From: Streptosporangium album | Lineage (GTDB): Bacteria > Actinomycetota > Actinomycetes > Streptosporangiales > Streptosporangiaceae | NCBI RefSeq assembly: GCF_014203795.1 | Contig: NZ_JACHJU010000005.1 | Coordinates: 423,516-487,515, forward strand | DNA: 64,000 bases | Reading direction: 5' to 3' | Part shown: positions 1-9,060 of the stretch, piece by piece | Numbering within the stretch: the first letter of the stretch is position 1 | How the letters are laid out: each line of letters begins with the position of its first letter | Program-made: the position numbers and the translations under genes | The notes under the pieces: model-generated | The model's input: only the letters and a program-made list of their open reading frames with translations | Databases searched by the model: none | Told to the model about the DNA's origin: nothing

Positions 1-1
1 G

Positions 2-79
2 TCGGCGCTCGTCTACGCCGTACAGCGCACCGCCTCAAACCGCGCGGCGGGAAGGGCGACCCCTCGAACACCCGGGTGA
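2..79 (+). CDS. 3' end of an unidentified gene (partial)
   Basis: An open frame enters from the left edge and ends at a TGA, giving about 25 residues (SALVYAVQRTASNR...). The alanine/valine-rich start followed by arginines would fit the last membrane segment and cytoplasmic tail of a membrane protein, but the stretch is too short to assign. It lies about 100 bp upstream of the methyltransferase on the same strand. Confidence 0.25.
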   Translation, partial: SALVYAVQRTASNRAAGRATPRTPG

Positions 80-177
80 CCAGCGATCACGTGGCGGTCT
101 CACGCCGCCGGTCGGCTGACGATGATCGCGTCCGGTCCCGGGCAATCTGCTCGGCCTTTTGAACAACGGGAATTCGC

Positions 178-789
178 GTGATCGGCGCCTTCTACGAGGA
201 CTCCCTGAGCGGACGCAGCGTAACCATTGAATACGCCGACGGCCGTGTCCGGCCCCTCACCTCCGCTCGCTGGCTACGGCCGATCGAAGGGGACGACCAC
301 ATACTGGCTCGCTGCGAGGGGCCGACGTTGGACGTGGGTTCGGGGCCAGGCAGGCTCACCGTGGCACTGACTCGGATGGGGATCCCCGTTCTGGGCATCG
401 ATATCTCACCTCTGGCCGTCAGCCTGACACGGAGTGCGGGCGGGCCGGCCCTGCTTCGAAGCGTGTTCGACCCCCTGCCGGGCATCGGCAGATGGTCCGA
501 GACGCTGCTCGCCGATGGCAACATCGGCATCGGCGGTGACCCGGCGGTGCTCCTGCGACGCCTGCGGGAACTGCTCAGACCAGGTGGAGCGGTGATCGCC
601 GAACTCTCCCCGCCGGGGACGCGGAGCGGGATGGAGCGCTTACGGCTGCGCCAGGGCGACCGGGTGGAGGGCTGGTTCCCCTGGGCGACCGTCTCCGCCG
701 ACGACATCGGCCTGTTCGGCCGGCGCTGCGGATTCCCCGCCGTCGAGAGATGGGACGTGGCCGGCCGATGGTTCGCCACTATGTCGTGA
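178..789 (+). CDS. Class I SAM-dependent methyltransferase
   Basis: A 203-residue protein with the Rossmann-type SAM-binding motif I LDVGSGPGRL near residue 51, an acidic motif II (VLGIDIS) that would contact the ribose, and a later LLRPGGAVIAEL strand typical of class I methyltransferases. The substrate cannot be read from sequence. The start is GTG at 178, with only a weak GGGA ribosome-binding site. The C-terminus is short compared with many family members but contains the expected final strands. Its 3' end converges with the NhaA relic on the other strand. The methyltransferase fold is secure; the target is unknown. Confidence 0.8.
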   Translation: MIGAFYEDSLSGRSVTIEYADGRVRPLTSARWLRPIEGDDHILARCEGPTLDVGSGPGRLTVALTRMGIPVLGIDISPLAVSLTRSAGGPALLRSVFDPLPGIGRWSETLLADGNIGIGGDPAVLLRRLRELLRPGGAVIAELSPPGTRSGMERLRLRQGDRVEGWFPWATVSADDIGLFGRRCGFPAVERWDVAGRWFATMS

Positions 790-799
790 GGGTCAAAGG

Positions 800-1135
800 C
801 TTTCGGACGGCGCGTGCTGTCGTCTCCGAAGGCGAGCTCTCTGATCAGCAGGGACACGGTGAAGCCCATGCCCGCCAGAATCGACAAGCCGAGCATGTCG
901 ATCCAGGCGAGGCAGTCGTCGAGCTCGGCCCGGGTGAAGCGGGCCACCAGCCAGGTGGCGGCCATGACTCCGGCGGGTTTCCCGATGACCAGGCCGGCGA
1001 GGATCCCAACGGCGATGGGGTCGCTCAGCGCGGAGGCGAGGCACAAGCCGCCGAGGGCCACGCCGGCGGGCAGGAACGCGAAGAGGGGCACGGGCAGGGG
1101 CGCACCGAAGTACTCCGGTAGGGTGGCGACCTTGC
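800..1135 (-). pseudogene. nhaA: NhaA Na+/H+ antiporter relic (C-terminal part only)
   Basis: The reverse strand encodes about 100 residues recognisable as the end of NhaA: VPLFAFLPAGVALGG, then VGILAGLVIGKPAGV, then LLGLSILAGMGFTVSLLIRELAF-like text, which are the late transmembrane helices. The upstream two thirds, including the pore aspartates, are absent. The frame then runs on into antisense of the methyltransferase without the usual last helix. NhaA is normally near 400 residues, so this is a non-functional fragment. Confidence 0.65.
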
Positions 1136-1158
1136 GGTCGAGTTCGGTCCGACTGGGG

Positions 1159-1311
1159 CTACTTCGGGAAATGCGGCAGACTGGGCGCTCGGCTGTCGAT
1201 GGCGAAGCGGCTCACCCCGCCGGTGTCCTCGTAGATCGGCCCACCGGTGTCGATGGTCAGCCGGCGGTCCTCGCGTGGCACGTCGTCGATGTCATGAGTC
1301 CGTGCGGTCAT
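1159..1311 (-). CDS. Small hypothetical protein, 50 aa
   Basis: A 50-residue acidic/polar peptide (MTARTHDIDDVPRED...) begins with ATG at 1311. It is preceded by a good ribosome-binding site (GGGAG about 8 nt upstream), which argues for this internal start over the longer open frame. It ends just before the NhaA relic on the same strand. No domain, signal peptide or membrane segment is visible, and I do not recognise a family. Confidence 0.45.
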   Translation of the reverse strand: MTARTHDIDDVPREDRRLTIDTGGPIYEDTGGVSRFAIDSRAPSLPHFPK

Positions 1312-1708
1312 GATACTTCTCCCTTCCGCGAGCGCGCTGAGCCCGATTGCCGGGCCATGGGCAGCATGGCCTTCCCCGCCTACGCGAGCGTGCCGGGCCG
1401 GAAGTTCTCCGCGCGGTCGCATAGCCGCAGCGCCACCTCTCGGTACGCCGCCGCGCGGCGATGCGCCAGCCCTCGTGACTGAGGCAGATGACGGCCTCGC
1501 GAGGAGTTCAAGGCCGCGTCCTTGACGGTTCCCGAGGCGGACGTGCTCTTCTTCCCGTTGGTCCCCCTTGGGGAAAGCCATGCCCCCGGAGACAGAGCGT
1601 GGCGGAAAACAGAACGAGGTTCGACTTTGGCCGGCGACGGTTGCGGTGAGAACCGGTGGTAGGTCAGTGCCGGCTCATTCCTCGCCGGCTTCGGAAGGAT
1701 CATCTCGG

Positions 1709-1840
1709 ATGCGTCGGACGGGCGCCGCCACCATCACGGTCAAGCTGCTGGTGACCCTGGCGCTCTTCGCCGGGTCCGTACCCTTCTACGCTGTACGGCG
1801 TGCCGCCGGCGGCCGCCGGGCAGGCAAGGTGCAACGGTGA
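1709..1840 (+). CDS. Small single-pass membrane peptide, 43 aa
   Basis: ATG at 1709 follows a GAAGGA ribosome-binding site. The peptide has a basic N-terminus, one hydrophobic stretch (LLVTLALFAGSVPFYAV) and a basic tail, so a single membrane helix is likely. Its TGA overlaps the GTG start of the GH15 gene in a GTGA arrangement, which suggests translational coupling. It may act as a leader cistron or a tiny membrane protein. It is below usual gene-calling length and its function is unknown. Confidence 0.45.
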   Translation: MRRTGAATITVKLLVTLALFAGSVPFYAVRRAAGGRRAGKVQR

Positions 1841-3642
1841 GCACTCGGGCGATCGGCGACTATGCGTTGTTGTCGGACTGCCGGTCGGCCGCGCTGGTCA
1901 GCCGCGACGGCTCGTTGGACTGGCTGTGCCTGCCTCGCTTCGACAGCCCCGCGATCTTCGCCCGGCTGCTCGACGACGATGCCGGTTACTGGACCATCAG
2001 CCCGGCCTGCCCGGCCGAGGTCACCCGCCGCTACGTCCGCGACACCCTGGCGCTGGAGACCACCTTCCGTACCCGTGACGGAACCATGGTCTTGGTGGAC
2101 GCGCTCGCCCTGGGCGTCCGGGAGCGTGGGCACGACCTGGGAGCGTCTTCCGCCGGGCTGGTACTGCGACAGGTGACCTGCGTCGAAGGCAGTGTGCCCG
2201 TGGAGATGGCTTACGCGCCGCGTCCCGAGTTCGGCCTCGTCCACCCGCTGATGCAGCCGGTCCACGGCGGTCTGATCGCGCGTGGCGGTGCGACCGTGCT
2301 GACCCTGTCCAGCCCGGTGGAGTTGCGGGTGAGCGGCTCGGTCGCAGACCTCACCGTCACGTTGCGCGCCGGGCAATGCCTCGGCCTCGCCCTGCAGGCC
2401 GGCTGGGCGTGGGACCCTGATCCGCCGTGCCGTACCTCGCGCGAGGTACGGCACAGGGTCAAGGACACCGTCCGGGGCTGGCGCTCCTGGTCACGGCTGC
2501 ACGCGAACTACGAAGGCCCCTGGCGGCACCTGGTCGAGCACAGCGGCAGGGTGCTGAAGGCGATGACGTATGCCCCCACAGGGGCCATCGTCGCCGCGGT
2601 CACCACATCCCTGCCCGAGACCATCGGCGGGGAGCGGAACTGGGACTACCGCTACACATGGGTCCGGGACGCCAGCTTCACCCTGCAGGCCCTGTCCACG
2701 GCCGCCTGCGAGATCGAGGAGACCGCCTTCTTCGGCTTCCTGGCCCGTGCCTCGGCTACCCAACTCGATCGCGACGCCAATCTGCAGATCATGTACGGCG
2801 TCGGCGGCGAACGCGACCTGAGCGAACGACGTCTGCCGCACCTGCGCGGCTGGCGGGGCAGTTCTCCGGTGCGGGTCGGCAATGACGCCTGGCGCCAGGC
2901 TCAGCTCGACGTCTACGGGGAGTTGCTGGACGCCGCCCACCAAACCTACTGCGACACTGGCCCGTTCGACCCGTTCACCCGTGCCATGCTGGTCGGAGCC
3001 GCCGAGGCCGCCGCCCGATGCTGGCGGGAGCCGGACAAGGGCCTGTGGGAGGTCCGTGGGCCCAGTCGGCACTTCACGCACTCCAAGCTAATGTGCTGGG
3101 TCGGGCTGGACAGGGCCATCGCGCTCGCCCCGCTGCTGGAGGCGAGCGGGCGCATCGGCGACTGGACGCGCATCCGGGAAGAGATTCGCGCCGCGATCCT
3201 GAGCGAGGCGTGGAACGAGCGGATCGGCGCCTTCACGCAGACGTTCGGCGGCACCGCTCTCGACGCCGCGTTGCTGGTGATGCCGCTGGTCGGATTCCTC
3301 GCCCCAGACGATCCACGGGTGCGGTCCACCGTGCACGCCATCGCCACCTGCCTGACCGACGCGCGCGGCCTGGTACACCGCTATCACGCCGCCGACGGAC
3401 TTCCGGGACAGGAGGGCACGTTCCTTCTGTGCACGTTCTGGCTCGCGCACGCCCTGGCCCTCATCGGCGAGCGGCCCGCTGCGAGACGGGTGTTCGAGAC
3501 CGCCGCCTCGTACGCCAACGACGTCGGCCTGCTCGCCGAGGAGGTCGACTCGGCCACCGGAGAGCCGATCGGCAACTTCCCGCAGGCTCTGAGCCACATC
3601 GGACTGATCAACGCCGCCCGTGCCATCGGCGACACCATCTAA
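1837..3642 (+). CDS. Glycoside hydrolase family 15 (glucoamylase/trehalase-like)
   Basis: The 601-residue protein has the full layout of bacterial GH15 enzymes: an N-terminal super-sandwich domain (IGDYALLSDCRSAALVS, GSLDWLCLPRFDSPAIFA) and an (alpha/alpha)6 barrel starting near residue 265 with NWDYRYTWVRDASF. The C-terminal EEVDSATGEPIGNFPQALSH region carries the catalytic acid/base. It should cleave alpha-glucosidic bonds from a non-reducing end; actinobacterial relatives include cytosolic trehalases, but the substrate cannot be fixed here. There is no signal peptide. The start is GTG at 1837, overlapping the upstream small ORF. An IS701-type element sits 22 bp after the stop. A long palindrome lies inside the coding region (separate entry). 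Confidence 0.9.
   Translation: MSTRAIGDYALLSDCRSAALVSRDGSLDWLCLPRFDSPAIFARLLDDDAGYWTISPACPAEVTRRYVRDTLALETTFRTRDGTMVLVDALALGVRERGHDLGASSAGLVLRQVTCVEGSVPVEMAYAPRPEFGLVHPLMQPVHGGLIARGGATVLTLSSPVELRVSGSVADLTVTLRAGQCLGLALQAGWAWDPDPPCRTSREVRHRVKDTVRGWRSWSRLHANYEGPWRHLVEHSGRVLKAMTYAPTGAIVAAVTTSLPETIGGERNWDYRYTWVRDASFTLQALSTAACEIEETAFFGFLARASATQLDRDANLQIMYGVGGERDLSERRLPHLRGWRGSSPVRVGNDAWRQAQLDVYGELLDAAHQTYCDTGPFDPFTRAMLVGAAEAAARCWREPDKGLWEVRGPSRHFTHSKLMCWVGLDRAIALAPLLEASGRIGDWTRIREEIRAAILSEAWNERIGAFTQTFGGTALDAALLVMPLVGFLAPDDPRVRSTVHAIATCLTDARGLVHRYHAADGLPGQEGTFLLCTFWLAHALALIGERPAARRVFETAASYANDVGLLAEEVDSATGEPIGNFPQALSHIGLINAARAIGDTI
2413..2460. repeat. Long palindrome inside the GH15 gene
   Basis: Positions 2427-2454 form a perfect 28-bp palindrome (two 14-bp arms, GTGCCGTACCTCGC and its complement) with no spacer. 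It is extended by GACCCT (2413-2418) and AGGGTC (2455-2460) as outer arms. It encodes part of the linker between the two GH15 domains without breaking the frame. It could form a strong cruciform or mRNA hairpin. Confidence 0.75.
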
Positions 3643-3664
3643 TAGTGCTTTGGTAGGTGGCTAA

Positions 3665-5027
3665 TCGGTGGTTTGTTGACATGGGGCTGATGTCGCAGTA
3701 AGCCGGTTGATAGGGATGGTCGATGCTGTTCGGGGGTGGTCGTGATGGCGACCGCGCGACGTCCGTGTCCGCCGGCGCCGGGTCCGTTGGAGGAGTACGC
3801 GGCCCGGTTCGATGATCTGTGGTGCTCGCTCGCGCAGCGCCGGGGGTTTCGTGAATATCTGGCCGGGCTGTTGCTGCCGCGGGACCGCAACAAGACGCTG
3901 ACGGCCCTGGCCGGTGCGGAGCCGGTGGTCGGAGCCCAGAACGCGGCGGTGCAGCGGCTGCAGTTCTTCTGAGTCGGAGTCGCCGTGGGACCACGAGAAG
4001 GTCAACGCCCGGCGTCTTGAGCTGCTGCGGGCCGATCCGGTGACCGCGCCGCACGCGGGCGGGGTGCCGGTGGTCGACGACAGGAGGGGACCGCAAGGAC
4101 GGCACCGCCACCGCGCACACCGCCCATCAGTACCTGGGCTCGGTCGGGAAGATCGAGAACGGGATCGTGGCGGTGACCACCCTGTGGGCCGGCGAGCGGA
4201 TCTACTATCCGCTGCACGCGCTGCCCTATACCCCCGCGGGTCGGCTGCCCCGGGGCCGCAGCGATCCGGCGTTTCACACCAAACCGCAGCTCGCGGCCGC
4301 TCTGGCGGGCCAAGCTCAGGCCGCCCGCGAGCTTGCCTGGGGAGGCCCCCAAGCACCGGGCGCCTGGACCACGGTCGTGCGGCGGTTCCGCGACGGCCAC
4401 ACCAGCGTGTGGTGGGCCGCCGACGCGGTCCTGGGCGGTTACGGCCCGCACCAGGCGGTCCGGCTGATCATCGCGACCACCGACCCGGCGACGCTGCCGG
4501 CCAAGGCCACCTGGTACCTGGCCACCAGTCTGCCCCGCCCCGGCGGTCCGCGCGCTGCCCTCTCGTCTTTCCCGCCCGCCGACCTGGCCGAGATCGTGCG
4601 CCTCTACGGCCTGCGCACCTGGATCGAACAGGGCTACAAGCAGGTCAAGGACGAACTCGGCTGGGCCGACTTCCAGGTCCGCTCCGATGCCGCGATCCGC
4701 CGCCACTGGGCCCTGGTGGCCTGCGCGTTCACCTTCTGCCGGCATACCCGGCCCGCCGATCCGGCCACATCACCGCAGGTCCCGCCCGCCCCGGCCGAGG
4801 TTAGCGGCGGAGAGAGGGGGGTCCATCGCCACGACGCCATCCGCGGCACTGTGCCGGCCTCGGGCCGTCCGCTACGTCCGCGGCTGGCTGACCCCCTGCG
4901 CACTGCTGCAACGCTGGTGGCGCAACTGGTCGAGCAGGCCCCCGCCCGCTGAACTACAGGGCCTGGTCACAGCCGTCACTGCGGGACGGTCCCTCGACCT
5001 CTACGCCCCGCCTTAACAAACCACCGA
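3665..5027 (+). mobile_element. IS701-type insertion sequence, copy A (decayed)
   Basis: The element is bounded by matching terminal inverted repeats: TCGGTGGTTTGTT from 3665, and its complement ending at 5027. It is flanked by CTAA on the left (3661-3664) and CTAG on the right (5028-5031), as expected for the YTAR-type target of IS701 relatives, though the two are not identical. It sits 22 bp after the GH15 stop. A second, right-truncated copy lies at 54901. Copy A has lost the middle of the catalytic domain. Confidence 0.8.
3736..5016 (+). pseudogene. IS701-type transposase, frameshifted and internally deleted
   Basis: The N-terminal part (EEYAARFDDLWCSLAQRRGF, RDRNKTLTALAGAEPV, VQRLQFF) stops at TGA 3970-3972 and resumes in the +1 frame as ESESPWDHEKVNARR. 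A second +1 step at AGGAGGG (about 4081-4087) leads into DRKDGTATAHTAHQYLGSVGKIENGI, the first catalytic Asp region. Around 4323 the second catalytic Asp region (VADCAYGDN in copy B) is deleted. The C-terminal domain (LYGLRTWIEQGYKQVKDELGW) continues, then shifts frame again before YVRGWLTPC. Both early +1 steps are identical in copy B. Copy A cannot make an active enzyme because of the deletion. Confidence 0.8.
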
Positions 5028-5031
5028 CTAG

Positions 5032-5403
5032 GGAGGGTTTCACGGAATCGATCGTCGCGCCGTCGAGGCAGCCGCGGCCTCCGGCAGCGGATGGCGGATG
5101 CCCCATGGTTGGGTACCCGTCTCAATCCTCATGGTCTGTATCGATGCTGGCAGTCGTCTGGCTCGTTCGGGAGGGAATCGCGCCTTGGGGTGCCGTGAAA
5201 GAAGCTGCTACCAAGCGCCATGTAGCACTGTATAACTGAATGCCTACCAAATGCCTACCAAATGGGCGCTCGCCGGTAAGTCTGCGGCTGAGGGCAGCTA
5301 CCCGAGCATGAGGCTGGGGCGGGCGCGTACGGCGCGCTGGAACTTGGTGGGGCGGTCTTCAGGCAGACCCGAACGCGCGCTCGTATTCGCTGCGGTCAGA
5401 CGG
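5032..5403. other. Intergenic stretch, no gene seen
   Basis: About 370 bp between the IS701 copy and the DUF6223 gene. Short open frames here lack a start/RBS context or recognisable residues, and I see no convincing terminator or repeat. It may contain the downstream region of the convergent DUF6223 gene. Confidence 0.4.
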
Positions 5404-5787
5404 TCAGACGGTGCGGCGGGAGCGGGCCAGAGTCAGCCCACCGAGGGCCATGCCGGTCAGCCCCAACAGCAGGGCCACGAGGCCTCCCCCTAGCCCGTTG
5501 CCAGTGCCGAGACCACCGTCGGCGGTGGCCACAACCAGCCCACCGAGGGCCATGCCGATCAGCCCCGCCACCAGCGCCACGATGGCCCCGCGTCGCCCGG
5601 GGCCGGTGCCGATACGACCGGCAAAGCGGGCCAGAGCCAGCCCACCGATGACCACGCCGGTCAGCCCCAACAGCGCGGCCACGATGGCCCCGAGTCGCCC
5701 GGAGCTCATGGCGTAAACACTGACGGGGTCCGGCTGGACCGAGACGTACGCGGCCGCCGGTGAGGCAAGCATCAATCGGACTGACAT
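5404..5787 (-). CDS. DUF6223-type small membrane protein
   Basis: A 127-residue protein with an N-terminal hydrophobic leader and three repeated hydrophobic hairpins of the form GRxGAIVAxLxGLxGxxxGGLxLA. It contains the GGLVVATADGGLGTGNGLGGG segment that I associate with the actinobacterial DUF6223 family. Start ATG at 5787 has an AAGGAG ribosome-binding site 7 nt upstream. The gene is divergent from the two-component pair that follows, an arrangement that suggests (inference) it is a target of that system. The molecular function of the family is unknown. Confidence 0.75.
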   Translation of the reverse strand: MSVRLMLASPAAAYVSVQPDPVSVYAMSSGRLGAIVAALLGLTGVVIGGLALARFAGRIGTGPGRRGAIVALVAGLIGMALGGLVVATADGGLGTGNGLGGGLVALLLGLTGMALGGLTLARSRRTV

Positions 5788-6002
5788 GAGGTGCTCCTTC
5801 TCTTACGACTGGACGTCGCCTGATCATGTCCGCTGGACCCACCGCCGGTCGTCCAGCGGACGCAGGCAATTCGCGCTGCCGCCGATGCCGCAGCCGGCTG
5901 CCGCGGACGCCGTAGGAGCCGTGAAGGTACTGCGTGTGCGGTAGCCGGTCGATCATCCGTGCGCAGGAGTCGCCCGCGCGAACATCCGGCTAGGGTGCAC
6001 GC

Positions 6003-7118
6003 ATGAGCAGAGGGCGGATCGGTGTCAGAGACTGGGCGATCGCCGTCGGCGTGGCGGCGACGCTGCTGGTCACCGGGCTGTCCGGGCAGCACTCCGCCAC
6101 GTACCTCGACCTGCTCGGCTACGCGCTACTGACGGCTGGCGGCCTGGTGCTGGCCGCGCGCCGCCGGGCTCCGGTTCCCGTCTTGGCCGTCACCGGGCTG
6201 TGCGCGGTGGGTTACCAGGCGGCCGGTTTCGACGTGCCTGCCGTCGCGTACCTGTTCGCGGTGTACGCAGCCGTGCGGGCGGGACACCGCACCATCACGG
6301 TGGCGGCGAGCGTGACCATGCTGGCCGTTCTCCCCCTCGCGGCCCTGGCCTCGGGCCTGCACGACACGGGCGAGGCGTTCGCGCAGGCCCGAGGCGCCCT
6401 CGAGCTGGCCTGGCTGATCGCGGCCGGTGCCGCGGGTGAAGCGCTGCGGCAGGCCGAACGGCGGGCGGACGAAGCCGAGCGCACACGGGAGGAGACCGCG
6501 CGGCGCCGCGCCGACGAGGAGCGGCTGCACATCGCGCGGGAGCTGCACGATTCGCTCACCCACCAGATCTCGATCATCAAGGTGCAGGCCGAAGTCGCCG
6601 TCCACGTGGCCCGCAAGCGGGGTGAACAGGTGCCGGAGGCCCTGCTGGCGATCCAGGAGGCCGGACGTGAGGCGACCCGGGAACTGCGAGCGACCCTGGA
6701 GGCGCTGCGCGACGACGACATGACCCCGCCGCATGGGCTCGACCATGTCCCGGAACTGGTGGCACGGGCTCGGACGACCGGCCTGGACGCGAAGCTGACG
6801 ATCGAGGGACAACGACATGACGTGCCGGCCGCGGTGGACCGGACCGTCTACCGGATCGTTCAGGAGTCCCTCACCAACATCGCCCGTCACGCCGCCGCCG
6901 CGACGGCGTCGGTCCGGATCGACTACCGTCCCGACGCCCTCGCGATACGCATCGATGACGACGGCAAGGCCACACCGGACACCGCCCCGGTGCCAGGCGT
7001 CGGGCTGCTCGGGATGCGCGAACGAGTCACCGCCCTCGGCGGTCGCCTGCGGGCGGCACCGCGCAGCGAGGGCGGCTTCACCGTCCAAGCCGAACTTCCC
7101 ATGGACCGAACGTCATGA
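6003..7118 (+). CDS. Two-component sensor histidine kinase (NarL/DesK type)
   Basis: The 371-residue protein has about four to five N-terminal membrane segments (to about residue 150) and no large extracellular sensor. A HisKA_3 dimerisation helix follows with ARELHDSLTHQIS (phospho-acceptor His about residue 182), then a HATPase domain with the N-box QESLTNIARHA and a G-rich GVGLLGMRERV lid. It should autophosphorylate and pass the phosphate to the regulator encoded next, whose ATG overlaps its stop (ATGA). TAGGGT lies 6 nt before the ATG, suggesting a leaderless transcript. The signal is unknown; membrane stress is common for this intramembrane-sensing class. Confidence 0.9.
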   Translation: MSRGRIGVRDWAIAVGVAATLLVTGLSGQHSATYLDLLGYALLTAGGLVLAARRRAPVPVLAVTGLCAVGYQAAGFDVPAVAYLFAVYAAVRAGHRTITVAASVTMLAVLPLAALASGLHDTGEAFAQARGALELAWLIAAGAAGEALRQAERRADEAERTREETARRRADEERLHIARELHDSLTHQISIIKVQAEVAVHVARKRGEQVPEALLAIQEAGREATRELRATLEALRDDDMTPPHGLDHVPELVARARTTGLDAKLTIEGQRHDVPAAVDRTVYRIVQESLTNIARHAAAATASVRIDYRPDALAIRIDDDGKATPDTAPVPGVGLLGMRERVTALGGRLRAAPRSEGGFTVQAELPMDRTS

Positions 7119-7777
7119 TCCGTGTCCTGCTGGTCGACGACCAGCCGCTCATTCGCAGCGGATTCCGCGCGCTCCTCGACCTCGAAGACGACATCGAGGT
7201 GGTGGCCGAGGCCGCCGACGGGAAGGAGGGCCTGGCTCTGGCCAAGGAACACCTGCCCGACATCGCGCTCATCGACATCCAGATGCCGGTCGTCGACGGC
7301 ATCGAGGCGACCCGGCGCATCGCCGCGGACCCGACCCTGGCCGGGGTGCACGTCGTCATCCTGACCAACTACAGCTTGGACGAATACGTCTTCAACGCGC
7401 TGCGCGCCGGCGCAGCCGGATTCCTCGTCAAAGACATCGTGCCGGAAGACTTCCTCCACGCCGTACGCGTCGCCGCGCGCGGTGACGCCCTGCTCGCACC
7501 GTCGATCACCCGCAAGCTGATCAACCGGTACGTCACCCAGCCACTCCACACCGGCGCCGGCACGGGGCTGAAAGAGCTGACCAACCGCGAACGCGAGGCC
7601 GTCGCCCTAGTCGCGCAGGGCCTGTCCAACGACCAGATCGCCGACCGCATGGTGATCAGCTCACTGACCGCAAAAACCCATATCAACCGGGCCATGGCCA
7701 AGCTCCATGCCCGTGACCGCGCCCAACTCGTGGTCCTCGCCTACGAATCCGGCCTGGTAGCCCCACGCAACTCCTGA
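7115..7777 (+). CDS. LuxR/NarL-family response regulator
   Basis: The 220-residue protein has a receiver domain with DD at residues 8-9, phospho-acceptor Asp54 in LIDIQMP and a conserved Lys in FLVKD. The C-terminal GerE helix-turn-helix reads LTNREREAVALVAQGLSNDQIADRMVIS-like text. It is translationally coupled to the kinase upstream (ATGA overlap), so the two form a cognate pair. Likely targets include the divergent DUF6223 gene (inference from position). Confidence 0.92.
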   Translation: MIRVLLVDDQPLIRSGFRALLDLEDDIEVVAEAADGKEGLALAKEHLPDIALIDIQMPVVDGIEATRRIAADPTLAGVHVVILTNYSLDEYVFNALRAGAAGFLVKDIVPEDFLHAVRVAARGDALLAPSITRKLINRYVTQPLHTGAGTGLKELTNREREAVALVAQGLSNDQIADRMVISSLTAKTHINRAMAKLHARDRAQLVVLAYESGLVAPRNS

Positions 7778-7779
7778 CA

Positions 7780-7960
7780 TCCACGGTCCGGGTGCAGGCC
7801 TACCCGCCGATGATCCTCTTAGTCAGCTTCTCAGCCCTGAAGGACTGAGCTTGCAGCTCCTCGCCGTCGGTGGCTTCGACGGTTTGGTCCGCGTCAGGCA
7901 GCGTGACTCACTGCCCAGCTTGTGACACCGCGTGCGGCGATGTTACGAGCTGCGTTGACG
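7780..7960 (-). ncRNA. Candidate guide (omega/re) RNA region of TnpB
   Basis: In IS200/IS605 elements the guide RNA overlaps the 3' end of tnpB and runs to the element end. Here, read on the minus strand, the region past the tnpB stop contains two small stems: GAGCT/AGCTC (7847-7859) and CTCAG/CTGAG (7830-7849). They share bases, so they may be alternative structures. The location and structure fit a guide scaffold, with the guide beyond the element end. This is inferred from family knowledge; no transcript evidence. Confidence 0.4.
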
Positions 7961-9045
7961 TCGGCGTGCTCAGCGAAGCCGCACGACGTACAGAGAAAGG
8001 TTTCCTGGTCGGGCCGGTTCTTCTTGTCCACGTGCCCGCAGGCCGAGCAGCCTTGCGAGGTGTAGGCCGGGTCCACGTAGACCAGAGCGACACCGGCACG
8101 GGCCGCCTTGTAGGCGATGAACCGGCCGAGCCGGTGGAAGCTCCACGAATGCAGCGTGACCCGCTGGGGCTTACGGAGCCGTACCCGGTCGCGGATGCCC
8201 TGGAGATCTTCCAGGGCGATACCTTGCCCGGTGCGTGTCGCCTCGGTCACGATGCGTTTGGCAATGGTGTGGTTGGTGTCGGCGGCGAAACGCGCTTCTT
8301 TGCGGCGGCGTTTCTTCAGCAGCCGTTTCGCGGATTTGGTGTTCTTACGCTGCAATCGGCGACGCAGTTCCCGGTCGCGGTGGCGGACCGCGTTCAGCCC
8401 TTTACCCGAGTGATGAGTGCCGTCGTCGGTGGTGGCGATGTCGGCGATGCCCAGATCCACGCCGAGGAACCCGTCCGGGTCGGTGACCGGCACATCCGGC
8501 AGGTCGCAGGTAGCGATGAGGAACCACATGCCATCGCGGTATACGAGGTCCGATTCGCCCTTGCGGTAGGCGGCCAACGTCTTGAGCTGATCGGCCGAGG
8601 CGGTGAACGCCACGCTCTTCATCCGCCCCCAGGTGGTCCAGATCGACACCGTCCGCGCGTCCATCTGCCAGGACAGACAGCGGTCGTCGAACGGCTGGGC
8701 CGCGCTGGGGCGAAAGACGATCGGCTTGGCCTGGACCCGCTCGCGCCGCGCGGAGCCGGGCTTGCCCACATTGCCGTTGCGGAGATTGGCGTGCAGCGTG
8801 GCGTAGGCGTCGGTGACCTTCTTGATGACATGCTGCGCGGCCTGAGCCGCCAGCCCGTACCTGTCCTTGATCTGCCCGTAGGCGTGCTTGCGCAGGTCGT
8901 AATCGCGGAATACCCGCTGGTCGTGGGCGAGCGTCGAGACCCAGGTGGCCGCGTCGTTGACCGCGCGTAGAGTCGCCTCCAGCGCCGCCGCCTGCTCAGG
9001 CGTCGGCAGGAGCTTGACCCGCACCACCAGCTTCATATCGAACAC
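7894..9045 (-). CDS. tnpB: TnpB RNA-guided endonuclease (IS200/IS605)
   Basis: The 383-residue protein has the split RuvC nuclease of TnpB, ancestor of Cas12. RuvC-I Asp197 is in GVDLGIADIATT, RuvC-II Glu279 in IALEDLQGI, a four-cysteine zinc ribbon (C333, C336, C352, C355) follows, and RuvC-III Asp362 is in HADVNAARNI. Family members cut DNA next to a short transposon-adjacent motif under guide-RNA control and help the element persist after excision. No frameshift or missing catalytic residue is visible, and the length is usual. ATG at 9045 is used; Met4 (9036) is an alternative start. Confidence 0.92.
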   Translation of the reverse strand: MFDMKLVVRVKLLPTPEQAAALEATLRAVNDAATWVSTLAHDQRVFRDYDLRKHAYGQIKDRYGLAAQAAQHVIKKVTDAYATLHANLRNGNVGKPGSARRERVQAKPIVFRPSAAQPFDDRCLSWQMDARTVSIWTTWGRMKSVAFTASADQLKTLAAYRKGESDLVYRDGMWFLIATCDLPDVPVTDPDGFLGVDLGIADIATTDDGTHHSGKGLNAVRHRDRELRRRLQRKNTKSAKRLLKKRRRKEARFAADTNHTIAKRIVTEATRTGQGIALEDLQGIRDRVRLRKPQRVTLHSWSFHRLGRFIAYKAARAGVALVYVDPAYTSQGCSACGHVDKKNRPDQETFLCTSCGFAEHADVNAARNIAARGVTSWAVSHAA

Positions 9046-9060
9046 TCTAGCATTAGGTCC

